A stretch of 64,000 nt of DNA from Streptacidiphilus albus JL83. GTDB lineage: Bacteria; Actinomycetota; Actinomycetes; Streptomycetales; Streptomycetaceae. Of this stretch, positions 26,949 through 36,700 are shown piece by piece (position 1 is the first letter of the stretch; the number at the start of each line of letters is the position of its first letter). The translations under genes were made by a program, and so were the position numbers. The stretch covers positions 2,170,001-2,234,000 of the forward strand of contig NZ_JQML01000001.1 of assembly GCF_000744705.1 (NCBI RefSeq), given 5' to 3'. The notes beneath the pieces were generated by a model. That model did no database searches, had not been told where the DNA came from, and worked only from the letters and a program-made list of their open reading frames with translations.

Positions 26949-27147
26949 CGCCGACCGACAGGCTTCTGACAGTCCGACATGCCGCGTGACACCACAAGCT
27001 GTGGTGACTCGAACCCCCCTGGGGGGCGCGGCTTTCCAGCATGCGGACTACCATGCAAGACGAGGTGCCCGGACCCAGTCGTGGCACCGCGAACCCTCGC
27101 CTCCTCAGCACCCGGCCGAGGACCGCATACAGAACAGGACGCATTAC

Positions 27148-28659
27148 GTGACTTCAGTGTCTCTGAGCACCTCCGCGGCCAACGCGCTGCGCGCGGACGC
27201 CGTCGTCGTGGCGGTGGCCAAGGGCCCCAAGGGCCTCGTCCTCGCCCCGGGCGCCGAGACCGTCGACGAGGCGTTCGACGGCAAGCTCGCCGCCGTCCTC
27301 ACCACCCTGGGCGCCACCGGGGCCGAGGGCGACTCCGTGAAGCTGCCGGCCCCGGCCGGCGTCAAGGCTTCGCTGATCCTGGCCGTCGGCCTGGGTGACG
27401 CGACCGAGGGCGACGCCTTCGACGCCGAGGCCCTGCGCCGCGCCGCCGGCACCGCCGCGCGTGCTCTCCACGGCTCCAAGAAGGCCGCCTTCGCGCTGCC
27501 GCTGGCCGACGCCGCCGCCGTCGAGGCAGTCGCCCTGGGCGCGCTGCTCGGCGCGTACACCTTCACCGCGTTCCGCAGCGAGGCCGCCCTGGCCGGCGGC
27601 AAGGACCCGCTGGCCGAGATCGCCCTGGTCGGCGCCAAGCGCGGGGACAAGGCGAACAAGGCCGCCGTCGACCGGGCCACCGTCGTCGCCGAGGAGATGA
27701 ACCGCACCCGCGACCTCATCAACACCCCGCCGAACGACCTCTTCCCGAAGTCCTTCGCCGACATCGTCACCACCGTCGGCAAGGAGCACGGCCTCAAGGT
27801 CGAGGTGCTGGACGAGAAGGCGCTGACCAAGGGCGGCTTCGGCGGCATCATGGGCGTCGGCATCGGCTCCGCGCGCCCGCCGCGCCTGGTCAAGGTCGCC
27901 TACACCCACCCCAAGGCCAAGCAGACGCTCGCCTTCATCGGCAAGGGCATCACCTACGACTCGGGCGGCATCTCGCTCAAGCCGGCCGGCCACAACGAGA
28001 CCATGAAGTGCGACATGTCCGGCGCCGCCGCCGTGTTCGCCGCCGTGGTCGCGGCCGCCCGCCTCGGGCTGCAGGTCAACGTCACCGGCTGGCTGGCGCT
28101 GGCGGAGAACATGCCCTCGGGCTCGGCCACCCGCCCCGGCGACGTGCTCAAGATGTACGGCGGCAAGACCGTCGAGGTGCTGAACACCGACGCCGAGGGC
28201 CGGCTGGTGCTGGCCGACGCGATCGTCCGCGCCGGCGAGGAGAAGCCCGACGCGATCGTCGACGTGGCGACCCTGACCGGCGCCATGATGATGGCGCTGG
28301 GCAGCCGCACCTTCGGCATCATGGCCAACCAGGACGACTTCCGGGACAAGGTCTTCGCCGCGGCCACCGCCGCCGGCGAGCAGTCCTGGCCGATGCCGCT
28401 CCCGGCCGAGCTGCGCAAGGGCATGGAGTCCCCGACCGCGGACATCGCCAACATGGGCGACCGGATGGGCGGCGGCCTGGTGGCCGGCCTGTTCCTGCAG
28501 GAGTTCGTCGCCGAGGGCATCTCCTGGGCGCACCTCGACATCGCCGGACCGGCGTTCCACGAGGGCGCGCCCTACGGCTACATCCCCAAGGGCGGCACCG
28601 GCTCGGCCGTGCGCACCCTGGTCCAGCTCGCCGAGGAGGCTTCGGCCGGAGCTCTGTAG
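27148..28659 (+). CDS. pepA: leucyl aminopeptidase (M17)
   Basis: A 503-residue cytosolic exopeptidase. Residues 1-170 are the M17 N-terminal macro-like domain; the catalytic half holds the metal and active-site residues in FIGKGITYDSGGISLKP (Lys, Asp) and the signature NTDAEGRLVLADAI (Asp, Glu, Arg). It removes N-terminal Leu and other residues as a hexamer with two metal ions. I chose the GTG at 27148 (VTSVSLSTSAANALRAD) because it gives family length; the frame stays open into cobS, but that stretch is not coding in character. A strong terminator follows. Confidence 0.94.
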   Translation: MTSVSLSTSAANALRADAVVVAVAKGPKGLVLAPGAETVDEAFDGKLAAVLTTLGATGAEGDSVKLPAPAGVKASLILAVGLGDATEGDAFDAEALRRAAGTAARALHGSKKAAFALPLADAAAVEAVALGALLGAYTFTAFRSEAALAGGKDPLAEIALVGAKRGDKANKAAVDRATVVAEEMNRTRDLINTPPNDLFPKSFADIVTTVGKEHGLKVEVLDEKALTKGGFGGIMGVGIGSARPPRLVKVAYTHPKAKQTLAFIGKGITYDSGGISLKPAGHNETMKCDMSGAAAVFAAVVAAARLGLQVNVTGWLALAENMPSGSATRPGDVLKMYGGKTVEVLNTDAEGRLVLADAIVRAGEEKPDAIVDVATLTGAMMMALGSRTFGIMANQDDFRDKVFAAATAAGEQSWPMPLPAELRKGMESPTADIANMGDRMGGGLVAGLFLQEFVAEGISWAHLDIAGPAFHEGAPYGYIPKGGTGSAVRTLVQLAEEASAGAL

Positions 28660-28682
28660 CACCCCGGTCCCGACCGGTTCGA

Positions 28683-28715
28683 GGGGCGGCCCGCGCGGAA
28701 TGCGCGGGCCGCCCC
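28683..28715 (+). terminator. 14-bp perfect hairpin terminator after pepA
   Basis: GGGGCGGCCCGCGC and GCGCGGGCCGCCCC pair perfectly around GGAAT, 24 bases after the pepA stop. Confidence 0.88.
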
Positions 28716-28941
28716 CGGCGTTCGCCATGAGCGCAACCGCACGGGCATCCGAGTGATGAGTGGACCGCAGGGCACCGCTGAGCGGGCTCACCGCGTCCAC
28801 AGAGCGACCCGGGACATCATGCGGTGTGAACAAGTGCGAGGATGTATATCCGGCACGACTGGTCTCCCCACAAGGGAGTACCCAACCCCGGCCGGAGATC
28901 GACCGGGACGATCCGCACCCCTTTTGCATGGAGGACGTGAC

Positions 28942-30330
28942 GTGGCGAACGACGCCAGCACCGTTTTCGACGTTGTCATTCTCGGAGGCGGAAGCGGCGG
29001 ATACGCCGCCGCGCTGCGGGCGGCCCAGTTGGGGCTGCAGGTGGCCCTCATCGAGAAGGGCAAGCTCGGCGGTACCTGCCTCCACAACGGCTGCATCCCG
29101 ACCAAGGCTCTGCTGCACGCGGGAGAGGTCGCCGACCAGACCCGCGAGAGCGCGGGCTTCGGCGTGAAGGCCACCTTCGAGGGCATCGACATCCAGGGCG
29201 TCCACGCCTACAAGGACGGCGTCATCGCCGGCCTGTACAAGGGCCTGCAGGGCCTGGTGGCCAGCCGCAAGATCACCTACGTGTCCGGTGAGGGCCGCCT
29301 CTCGTCCCCGACCACGGTGGACGTCAACGGCGAGCGCTACACCGGCCGCCACATCCTGCTGGCGACCGGCTCCGTGCCGAAGTCGCTGCCCGGCCTGGCC
29401 ATCGACGGCGACCGGGTCATCTCCTCGGACCACGCGCTGACCCTGGACCGGGTCCCGCAGTCCGTGATCGTGCTCGGCGGCGGCGTCATCGGCGTCGAGT
29501 TCGCGTCGGTCTGGAAGTCCTTCGGGGCCGAGGTCACCATCATCGAGGCGCTGCCGCACCTCGCCCCGCTGGAGGACGAGAACTCCTCCAAGCTGCTGGA
29601 GCGGGCCTTCCGCAAGCGCGGCATCAAGTTCGAGCTGGGCGCCCGCTTCGCCGGTGTCGAGTACACCGCGACCGGTGTCCGCGCCTCGCTGGAGAACGGC
29701 AAGCAGGTCGAGGCCGAGCTGATGCTCGTCGCCGTCGGCCGCGGCCCGGTCTCGGCCGGCCTGGGCTACGAGGAGGCGGGCGTCGCGACCGACCGCGGCT
29801 ACGTCCTCGTCGACGAGTACATGCAGACCAACGTCCCGACCATCTCCGCGGTGGGCGACCTGGTCCCGACCCTGCAGCTGGCGCACGTCGGCTTCGCCGA
29901 GGGCATCCTCGTCGCGGAGCGGCTGGCCGGCCTCAAGGTCGTCCCGATCGACTACGACGGCGTGCCGCGCGTCACCTACTGCAACCCCGAGGTCGCCTCC
30001 GTCGGCATCACCGAGGCCAAGGCCAAGGAGCTGTACGGCGCGGACAAGGTGGTCGTCGCCAAGTTCAACCTGGCCGGCAACGGCAAGTCGAAGATCCTGA
30101 AGACCGCCGGCGAGGTCAAGCTGGTCCAGGTCAAGGATGGCGCCGTGGTCGGCGTCCACATGGTCGGCGAGCGCATGGGCGAGCAGGTGGGCGAGGCCCA
30201 GCTGATCTACAACTGGGAGGCCCTGCCCAACGAGGTCGCCCAGCTGATCCACGCGCACCCGACCCAGAGCGAGGCCCTCGGCGAGGCCCACCTGGCGCTG
30301 GCCGGCAAGCCGCTGCACAACCACGACTGA
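28942..30330 (+). CDS. lpdA: dihydrolipoyl dehydrogenase (E3)
   Basis: A 462-residue flavoprotein that reoxidises dihydrolipoyl groups of 2-oxo acid dehydrogenases with NAD+. Residues 9-40 are the FAD Rossmann fold (VILGGGSGGYAAALRAAQ), then the redox disulfide GGTCLHNGCIPTK, the NAD-binding GGGVIGVEFASVWKSFG, and the C-terminal catalytic His-Glu in HAHPTQSEALGEA. GGAGGAC lies just before the GTG at 28942. The E2 gene starts 87 bases downstream, so E3 and E2 are probably co-expressed. Confidence 0.97.
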   Translation: MANDASTVFDVVILGGGSGGYAAALRAAQLGLQVALIEKGKLGGTCLHNGCIPTKALLHAGEVADQTRESAGFGVKATFEGIDIQGVHAYKDGVIAGLYKGLQGLVASRKITYVSGEGRLSSPTTVDVNGERYTGRHILLATGSVPKSLPGLAIDGDRVISSDHALTLDRVPQSVIVLGGGVIGVEFASVWKSFGAEVTIIEALPHLAPLEDENSSKLLERAFRKRGIKFELGARFAGVEYTATGVRASLENGKQVEAELMLVAVGRGPVSAGLGYEEAGVATDRGYVLVDEYMQTNVPTISAVGDLVPTLQLAHVGFAEGILVAERLAGLKVVPIDYDGVPRVTYCNPEVASVGITEAKAKELYGADKVVVAKFNLAGNGKSKILKTAGEVKLVQVKDGAVVGVHMVGERMGEQVGEAQLIYNWEALPNEVAQLIHAHPTQSEALGEAHLALAGKPLHNHD

Positions 30331-30417
30331 CGTCCCTCGCACCGCGTCCGACCCGGGGGCTGCCCCCGGAGCCCCAGGGCCACCCATCCGCACGCACCAC
30401 AAGGAGCAACTGAAACC

Positions 30418-32235
30418 ATGGCGGTCTCAGTAACACTGCCCGCGCTCGGCGAGAGCGTGACCGAGGGCACCGTCACCCGCTGGCTCAAGGCCGAGGGTGA
30501 GCGCGTCGAGGTCGACGAGCCCCTGCTCGAGGTCTCCACCGACAAGGTCGACACCGAGATCCCGGCGCCCGTGTCCGGCATCCTGGCCTCGATCAAGGTC
30601 GCTGAGGACGAGACGGTGGAGGTCGGCGCCGAGCTGGCCGTCATCGACGACGGCACCGGCGCGCCCGCGCCGGTCGCCGCACCCGTGGCCGCGCCGGTCG
30701 CCGAGCCGGCGCCGGTCGCCGCCGCTCCGGCCCCGGTCGCCGCGCCCGCCCCGTGGCCGCCGCGCCCGCCCCGGTCGCCGCCCCGGCTCCGGCCGCCGCC
30801 CCGGCCGCGCCGGTCGCCGGCACCCCGGTGCTGCTGCCCGCCCTGGGCGAGAGCGTCACCGAGGGCACCGTCACCCGCTGGCTCAAGGCCGAGGGCGACA
30901 CCGTCGAGGCCGACGAGCCGCTGCTCGAGGTCTCCACGGACAAGGTCGACACCGAGATCCCGGCCCCGGTGTCCGGTGTCCTGGTGAAGATCAGCGTCGG
31001 CGAGGACGAGACGGTGGAGGTCGGCGCGGAGCTGGCCGTCATCGGCGTCGCCGGTGCCGCCCCCGCTGCCGCCCCGGCCCCGGTCGCCGCTGCTCCGGCC
31101 CCGTCGCCGCCCCGGCACCGGCCCCCGTGGCCGCTGCTCCGGCGCCGGTCGCCGCGCCCGCCCCGGTCGCCGCGCCCGCCCCGGCCCCGGTCGCCGCCCC
31201 CGTGGCCGCTCCGGTCGCCGCCCCGGCCCCGGTCGCCGCTGCCCGGCCCCGGTCGCCGCTCCGGCCCCCGTGGTCGCTGCTCCGGCCGCGCCGGTCGCCG
31301 ACGCCGGCGACGCCTACGTCACCCCGCTGGTCCGCAAGCTCGCGGCCGAGCAGGGTGTCGACCTGGGCTCGCTGGAGGGCTCCGGCGTCGGCGGTCGCAT
31401 CCGCAAGCAGGACGTCATCGCCGCCGCCGAGGCAGCCCGCGCCGCCGCTGCGGCCACGGCCGCCCCGGCCGCCGCCGCGAAGGCCCCGGCGACCATCGCC
31501 GAGGCCTCGCCGCTGCGCGGACAGACCGTCAAGCTGACCCGGATGCGCAAGGTCATCGCCGACAACATGCTCAAGGCGATGCAGACCACCGCGCAGCTCA
31601 CCACCGTGGTCGAGGTGGACGTCACCAACATCATGCGGCTGCGCGCCAAGGCCAAGGCGGGCTTCCAGGCCCGCGAGGGCGTCAAGCTCTCGCCGATGCC
31701 GTTCTTCGTGAAGGCCGCGACCGAGGCGCTCAAGGCGCACCCGGTGGTCAACTCCACCCTCAACGACGCCGAGGGCACGATCACCTACCACGCGACCGAG
31801 AACGTCGGCATCGCGGTGGACACCGAGAAGGGCCTGATGGTCCCGGTCATCCACGACGCGGGCGACCTCAACATCGCCGGCATCGCCAAGAAGACCGCCG
31901 ACCTGGCCGCCCGCACCCGGGACAACAAGGTCAAGCCGGACGAGCTGTCCGGTGGCACCTTCACCGTCACCAACACCGGCTCGCGCGGGGCGCTGTTCGA
32001 CACCCCGATCTTCACCCCGCCGCAGGTGGCGATCCTCGGCATCGGCGCGACGGTCAAGCGTCCCGTCGTGATCGAGAGCCCGGAGCTCGGCACCACCATC
32101 GCCGTCCGCGACATGGTCTACCTGGCCCTGTCGTACGACCACCGCGTGGTCGACGGCGCCGACGCCGCCCGCTTCCTGGGCACCGTCAAGGCCCGCCTGG
32201 AAGAGGGCGCCTTCGAGGGCGACCTCGGCCTGTAA
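30418..32235 (+). CDS. sucB: 2-oxo acid dehydrogenase E2 (dihydrolipoamide acyltransferase), three apparent 1-nt frameshifts
   Basis: The intact product would be about 606 residues: lipoyl domain 1 (Lys43 in [11 protein letters not shown]), an Ala/Pro linker, lipoyl domain 2 (Lys codon at 30942), a second long linker, an E3-binding domain ([20 protein letters not shown], from 31315) and the catalytic domain ending in [12 protein letters not shown] (catalytic His at 32140). As given, the frame slips by -1 at three places, all in linker runs: 30749-30756 (CCCCGTGG), 31099-31106 (CCCCGTCG) and 31241-31246 (GCCCGG). One base restored at each makes the repeats regular. As written, translation stops at 30987. 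The net shift is three, so ends agree. Sequencing error is most likely. In actinobacteria this E2 probably serves pyruvate dehydrogenase as well as 2-oxoglutarate dehydrogenase. Confidence 0.9.
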
Positions 32236-32260
32236 GGCCACCCCGCACCACGGCACCACC

Positions 32261-32300
32261 CCGCTGCCCCCGTCCCGCCCCGGCGAGACGGGGGCAGCGG
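32261..32300 (+). terminator. 14-bp perfect hairpin terminator after the E2 gene
   Basis: CCGCTGCCCCCGTC and GACGGGGGCAGCGG pair perfectly around a 12-base loop. It separates core lpd-sucB transcription from the accessory lipase/caspase operon. Confidence 0.87.
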
Positions 32301-32393
32301 TGCGTTCGGGGATCTACCCGGCCGGTGTCGGCGGCTGCAAGTACGGTGGTCCCACCAGCGGGGAGCGGGGCGGGTGGGGAAGCGGGGGCACGC

Positions 32394-33764
32394 GTGGAAC
32401 GGCAAGCGGTCAGGGATCTCGTCGTGGTGCTGCCGGGCATCATGGGCAGTCGGCTGAGCAAGGACGGGCACGAGGTCTGGGGCCTGTCCGGCTCGGCGCT
32501 GCGGCGCGGGATCCGGACGTTCGGCGGTTCGGTGCGGCAGTTGACGCTCCCGCAGGACCTCGGCGACGAGCACCCGGGCGACGGGGTCGAGGCCACCGGA
32601 CCGATGCGTGACGTCCACGGCCTGCCCGGGATGAGCCCGCTGATCAGCGGCTACACCGACCTGCTGGACTGGCTGGAGCGGAGCTTCACCCTCGATCGCG
32701 AGGACGCCCAGGGCACGCCCAACCTCGTCGCCTTCGGCTACGACTGGCGGCTCTCCTGCCGCTACAACGCCGAGCGGCTGCGGGTGACCGTCGACCGGGC
32801 GCTCGGCCGCTGGCGGGCCAGCCGGCCGGAGCGGGCCGAGGCCGAAGTCGTGCTCATCTGCCACTCGATGGGCGGCCTGGTCGCCCGCTACTACGCCGAG
32901 TGCCTGGGCGGGGCCGAGGTCGTCCGGCGCATCATCACCCTGGGCACCCCGCACCGGGGTTCGCTGGACGCCCTGCAGTCGCTGGTGCACGGGGTACCCG
33001 GCCTGAGCGGCTTCGCCCGGAGCCTGCCCTCGCTGCACCAGCTGCTGCCCGACTACGCCTGCCTGGTCGACGGCGGCAGGGGTCTGCTGCGCGTCGACGA
33101 GATGCCGGGGCTCCCCGGGGTGGATCCGAAGTTGCTGGCGGACGCCGCCGAGTTCCATGCCCGGATCCGGGCGGGCGGCGGAGGGTACGAGCTGATGCCG
33201 GTGACGGGCGTGCTCCAGCCGACGCTCACCACCGGTACCTACTCCGCCGGGAGCGTACTGGGCCTGGAGACCATCGGCGCGAGCGACGAGGGCGGCGACG
33301 GCCGCGTGCCCCGGCTCTCCTCCTGCCCCGACGGCTTCTCCCCCGCCTTCACCCCCAGCGAGCAGCACGGCTCGCTGCAGAACAACCCCGGCGTGCGCGA
33401 CGCGATCTGGGGCTGGCTCGCATCCCAGCCGCGGTCCCATCGCGCCCCGGAGGACCAGGTCCGCTTCGGCATCAGGGCGGACGAGTACCCGTCGGCCGGG
33501 GCCGGCTGCCGGGTCGAGGCCGTCGTCCCGGAGACCTTCCGCGACTGGGATGCGCTGGCCCTGCGCGCCGAGCTGAGCCCTGTCGACGGCGGCGCGGGCC
33601 GCCCGGTGCAGCGGACCCTGGGCAATCGCGGCGAGGGCCGCTACGCCACGGAGTTCCCGCCGTCGGCCCCGGGCCTGTACCGGCTGACGGTCCGCCCGGC
33701 GTCGGCGCGGGAGGCGCAGAGCCTCACCGCACACGTGCTGGTCGGAGCGGCTGACGATGAGTGA
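32394..33764 (+). CDS. LCAT-type alpha/beta hydrolase (putative lipase/acyltransferase)
   Basis: A 456-residue protein. It opens with [17 protein letters not shown], the strand and oxyanion-loop signature of the lecithin:cholesterol acyltransferase family, and has the nucleophile elbow [14 protein letters not shown] (Ser158), [16 protein letters not shown], a probable acid in DEGGDGRVP and catalytic His in EQHGSLQNN. Residues 365-456 look like a beta-sandwich ending [12 protein letters not shown]. No signal peptide is seen, so it would act in the cytosol, perhaps on the cell's own membrane lipids. I chose the GTG at 32394 as the first start before the fold. The stop overlaps the next gene's ATG by eight bases (ATGAGTGA), implying strict co-expression with the caspase-NTPase-TPR protein. 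Confidence 0.85.
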   Translation: MERQAVRDLVVVLPGIMGSRLSKDGHEVWGLSGSALRRGIRTFGGSVRQLTLPQDLGDEHPGDGVEATGPMRDVHGLPGMSPLISGYTDLLDWLERSFTLDREDAQGTPNLVAFGYDWRLSCRYNAERLRVTVDRALGRWRASRPERAEAEVVLICHSMGGLVARYYAECLGGAEVVRRIITLGTPHRGSLDALQSLVHGVPGLSGFARSLPSLHQLLPDYACLVDGGRGLLRVDEMPGLPGVDPKLLADAAEFHARIRAGGGGYELMPVTGVLQPTLTTGTYSAGSVLGLETIGASDEGGDGRVPRLSSCPDGFSPAFTPSEQHGSLQNNPGVRDAIWGWLASQPRSHRAPEDQVRFGIRADEYPSAGAGCRVEAVVPETFRDWDALALRAELSPVDGGAGRPVQRTLGNRGEGRYATEFPPSAPGLYRLTVRPASAREAQSLTAHVLVGAADDE

Positions 33765-36700
33765 GGAGCGCGGCACCCTGCTGGGGGTGGTGACCGAGCA
33801 CTACGACCACGAGGCGGTCTTCCCCCACCTGCACGGCGCGAACGACCAACTGGAGCAGTTGGCGCAGCAGCTGAGCGAGTTCGGCTACCGGCCGGAGATC
33901 GTCAAGGACCAGCCCCTCGCCACCGTCAGGGCCCGGGTGAAGTCCTGGGCGGAAGGGCACCGCACGGACCACGGTCACTCGGCCGCGCTGGTCATCTGGT
34001 CCGGCCACGCCGAGGTCGTCGGCTCCGACCTGCGGTTCGCGGCCAGGGACAGCCTGCGGACCAAGGACCCCGATGACGCCTATGACGCGTCATCCCTGAC
34101 CTACCGGGCCCTGGAGAGCGGTGCCGACCAGGTCCTCATCCTCATCGACACCTGCTTCGCCGGGGCCGTCGCGCCCCAGGCTCTGAAGCAGGCGCTGGAG
34201 CGTCGTGCGGAGCAGGCGCTCGGGCCGGGGCGCTCGGCCTGGCTGGGCATCCTGGCGAGCTGCCAGGCCGACGAGCAGGGCGACGGGGCCGGCGTCCTGC
34301 TGGAGACCGCACGGCAGCTGCTGAGCACCGGGCCGGACACGTCCGAGTACCGCCACGAGTGGAGCGTCCGCAACCGGGGCATCACCGGCGCGACCCTGGC
34401 CCAGGCGATCTGCGCGCAGTGGCCGACCGACAGCCAGCGCCCGGTCCTGGTGACCGAGGGCCGACCCACGGTCATGTTCCGGAACCCGAGGTGGCAGTCG
34501 ACCCGGCGCGAGTCGCTGGTCGAACACCTCGTCCTCGCCTCGCGCGGGATCGCGCCGACCGAGGAGGGGTGGTTCTTCACCGGCCGGACCCGGGTCCTGG
34601 AGCAGATCACCGGCTGGCTGGCGGCGGGGCAACCGGGGCTGTTCCTGGTCACCGGCGGCGCGGGCTGCGGCAAGTCAGCCGTGGCCGGGCGCATCGCGGC
34701 CCTCTCCGACCCGGCGCAGCGCGCCGCCGCGCACGCCCACGGCGCCTTCGACCACACTGACCCCGATCCCGGCGAGCGCAGCATCGCCGCCTCCGTGCAC
34801 CTCCGTGGCCTCGACGCGCAGCAGCTCGCCGTCGTCCTGGCCGACCGCCTCGGCCTCCCCGAGCCGCAGACCCCGGCTGCGCTGATCGACCAGCTGCAGC
34901 AGCTCCGCAACGGCGGTCAGCCGCCGGTCGCGATCGTGCTGGACGGCTTGGACGAGGCCGCACCGGAGCAGGCCCACGCCATCGCCGAGCAGGTACTCGT
35001 CCCGCTGAGCCAGCTCGCGTGCGTGCTACTGGCGACACGCGATCGGCCGTTCCGGCTCCAGCAGCAGCCGCAGGAACCCCTCGACGCGGCGCTCGCCAGA
35101 ACGCTCGGGACCCGGGTCCAGCTGATCGACCTGGAGGCCGAGCCAGACACCCGAACGGATCTGACCCGCTATCTGACCGCGCGGCTCCGAGCGGCCGAGC
35201 TGAATGACGAGCTGGTGGCCGAGGTCGCACCGGTGCTGGCCGCGCGGGCGGTGAACAGCGGCGGCGGTTTCCTCTTCGCCCGGATCGTCGCCGCCGATGT
35301 CGCGCAGCGGCTGCGGGAGCAGCCGGAGACCCCCTGGCAGGACACCGTCCCCGACTCGATCGCGGCAGCGTTCGCACACGACCTGGACACCGGACCGCAG
35401 CTGCAACGCGGCGGCCAGGTGCAGCCCGGAGCCGTCCGCGCCCTGCTGAGCGCGCTGGCCTGGTCGGAAGGGAACGGCGTCCCGGCCGGCGGTGTCTGGG
35501 AGACGATGGCGGCGGCACTCAGGCCCGGCGGTCCCGGCTACGACGCGGCAGACCTGGACCAGCTACTGACCCTCTACGGGCGCTTCATCGTCGAGGACTC
35601 CGATGGCGAGCAGGCCGTCTACCGGCTGTACCACCGCGAATTCGTGGACTTCCTGCGGCAGGACTCCCCGCTGGTGCCGACCGGCGACGGCGGGACGGTG
35701 CCCCCGGCGCTGGCCCTGACCGGGGCCCTGATCGAGCTGACGCGGCAGCAGACCGGCGACTTCCAGCAGCCGGACAACGCCGACCCCTACCTTCGGCGCA
35801 CCCTCTGGCTGCACGCCGCGACCGCCGGCGACCCTGGAGTCACCCGGTTCCGTGCCTTGGCCGAGGCCAATCCCACCGCTTACCTGCTCGACCTCGCCAG
35901 TGCCCTGAACAACCTCGCCATGCGGTTGGCCGGCGCCGGACAGCGTGAAGCCGCACTCGCACCCGCTCAGGAGGCCGCCGACCTCTCCCGCTCCCTCGTC
36001 CAGGCTGGTTGCACCGCTCACCTGCCCGAACTCGCCGCGATCCTCGGGAACCTCACCGGCCGCCTGTCCGAGCTCGGACGGCGTGATGACGCGCTCGCTT
36101 CCGCCCAGGAGGTTGCGGACCTGTACCGCTCTCTGGCCGAGGCCAATCCAGCCGACCACCTGCCCAACCTCGCCAGAGCCCTCAACAACCTCGCCGCCTG
36201 CGTCGCCAGCGTCGGGCAGCGCGAAGCCGCACTCACCCCCGCCCAAGAAGCCACCGACACCTTCCGCACGCTGGCCCAAGCCAATCCCTCCGCCCACCTC
36301 CCCCTGTATGCCAGCTCGCTCAACAACCTCGCCATCCACCTCAACAACGTCGGACAGCGCAACGCCGCGCTTGGCCCCGCCCAGGAAGCCACCGACATCT
36401 ACCGTGTCCTGGCTGAGGCCAACCCTGCCGCTCACCTCCCCCACCTCGCCGGCTGCCTCAACAGCCTCGCTGCCGCTCTCGCCGACGTCGGCCGGCTCGA
36501 AGCCGCCCTCGCGCCAGCTCAGGAAGCCGTCACCCTGCAACGCGCCCTGACCCGAACCAACCCGGCCGCCCATTCCCCCCACCTTGCCGGGGCCCTGAAC
36601 AACCTGGCCATGCGGCTGGCCGACAACGGGCAGCACCAGGCCGCCCTCGCGCCCGCACAAGAGGCCGTCAGCCTGCGACGCAGCCTTGCCGAGGCCAACC

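Noticed and set aside
30753..33764. Apparent 1003-residue fusion of a lipoyl protein with the lipase
   Set aside because: Artefact of the frameshifts in the E2 gene; bases 31106-32393 are read out of frame in it, and a terminator separates the genes.
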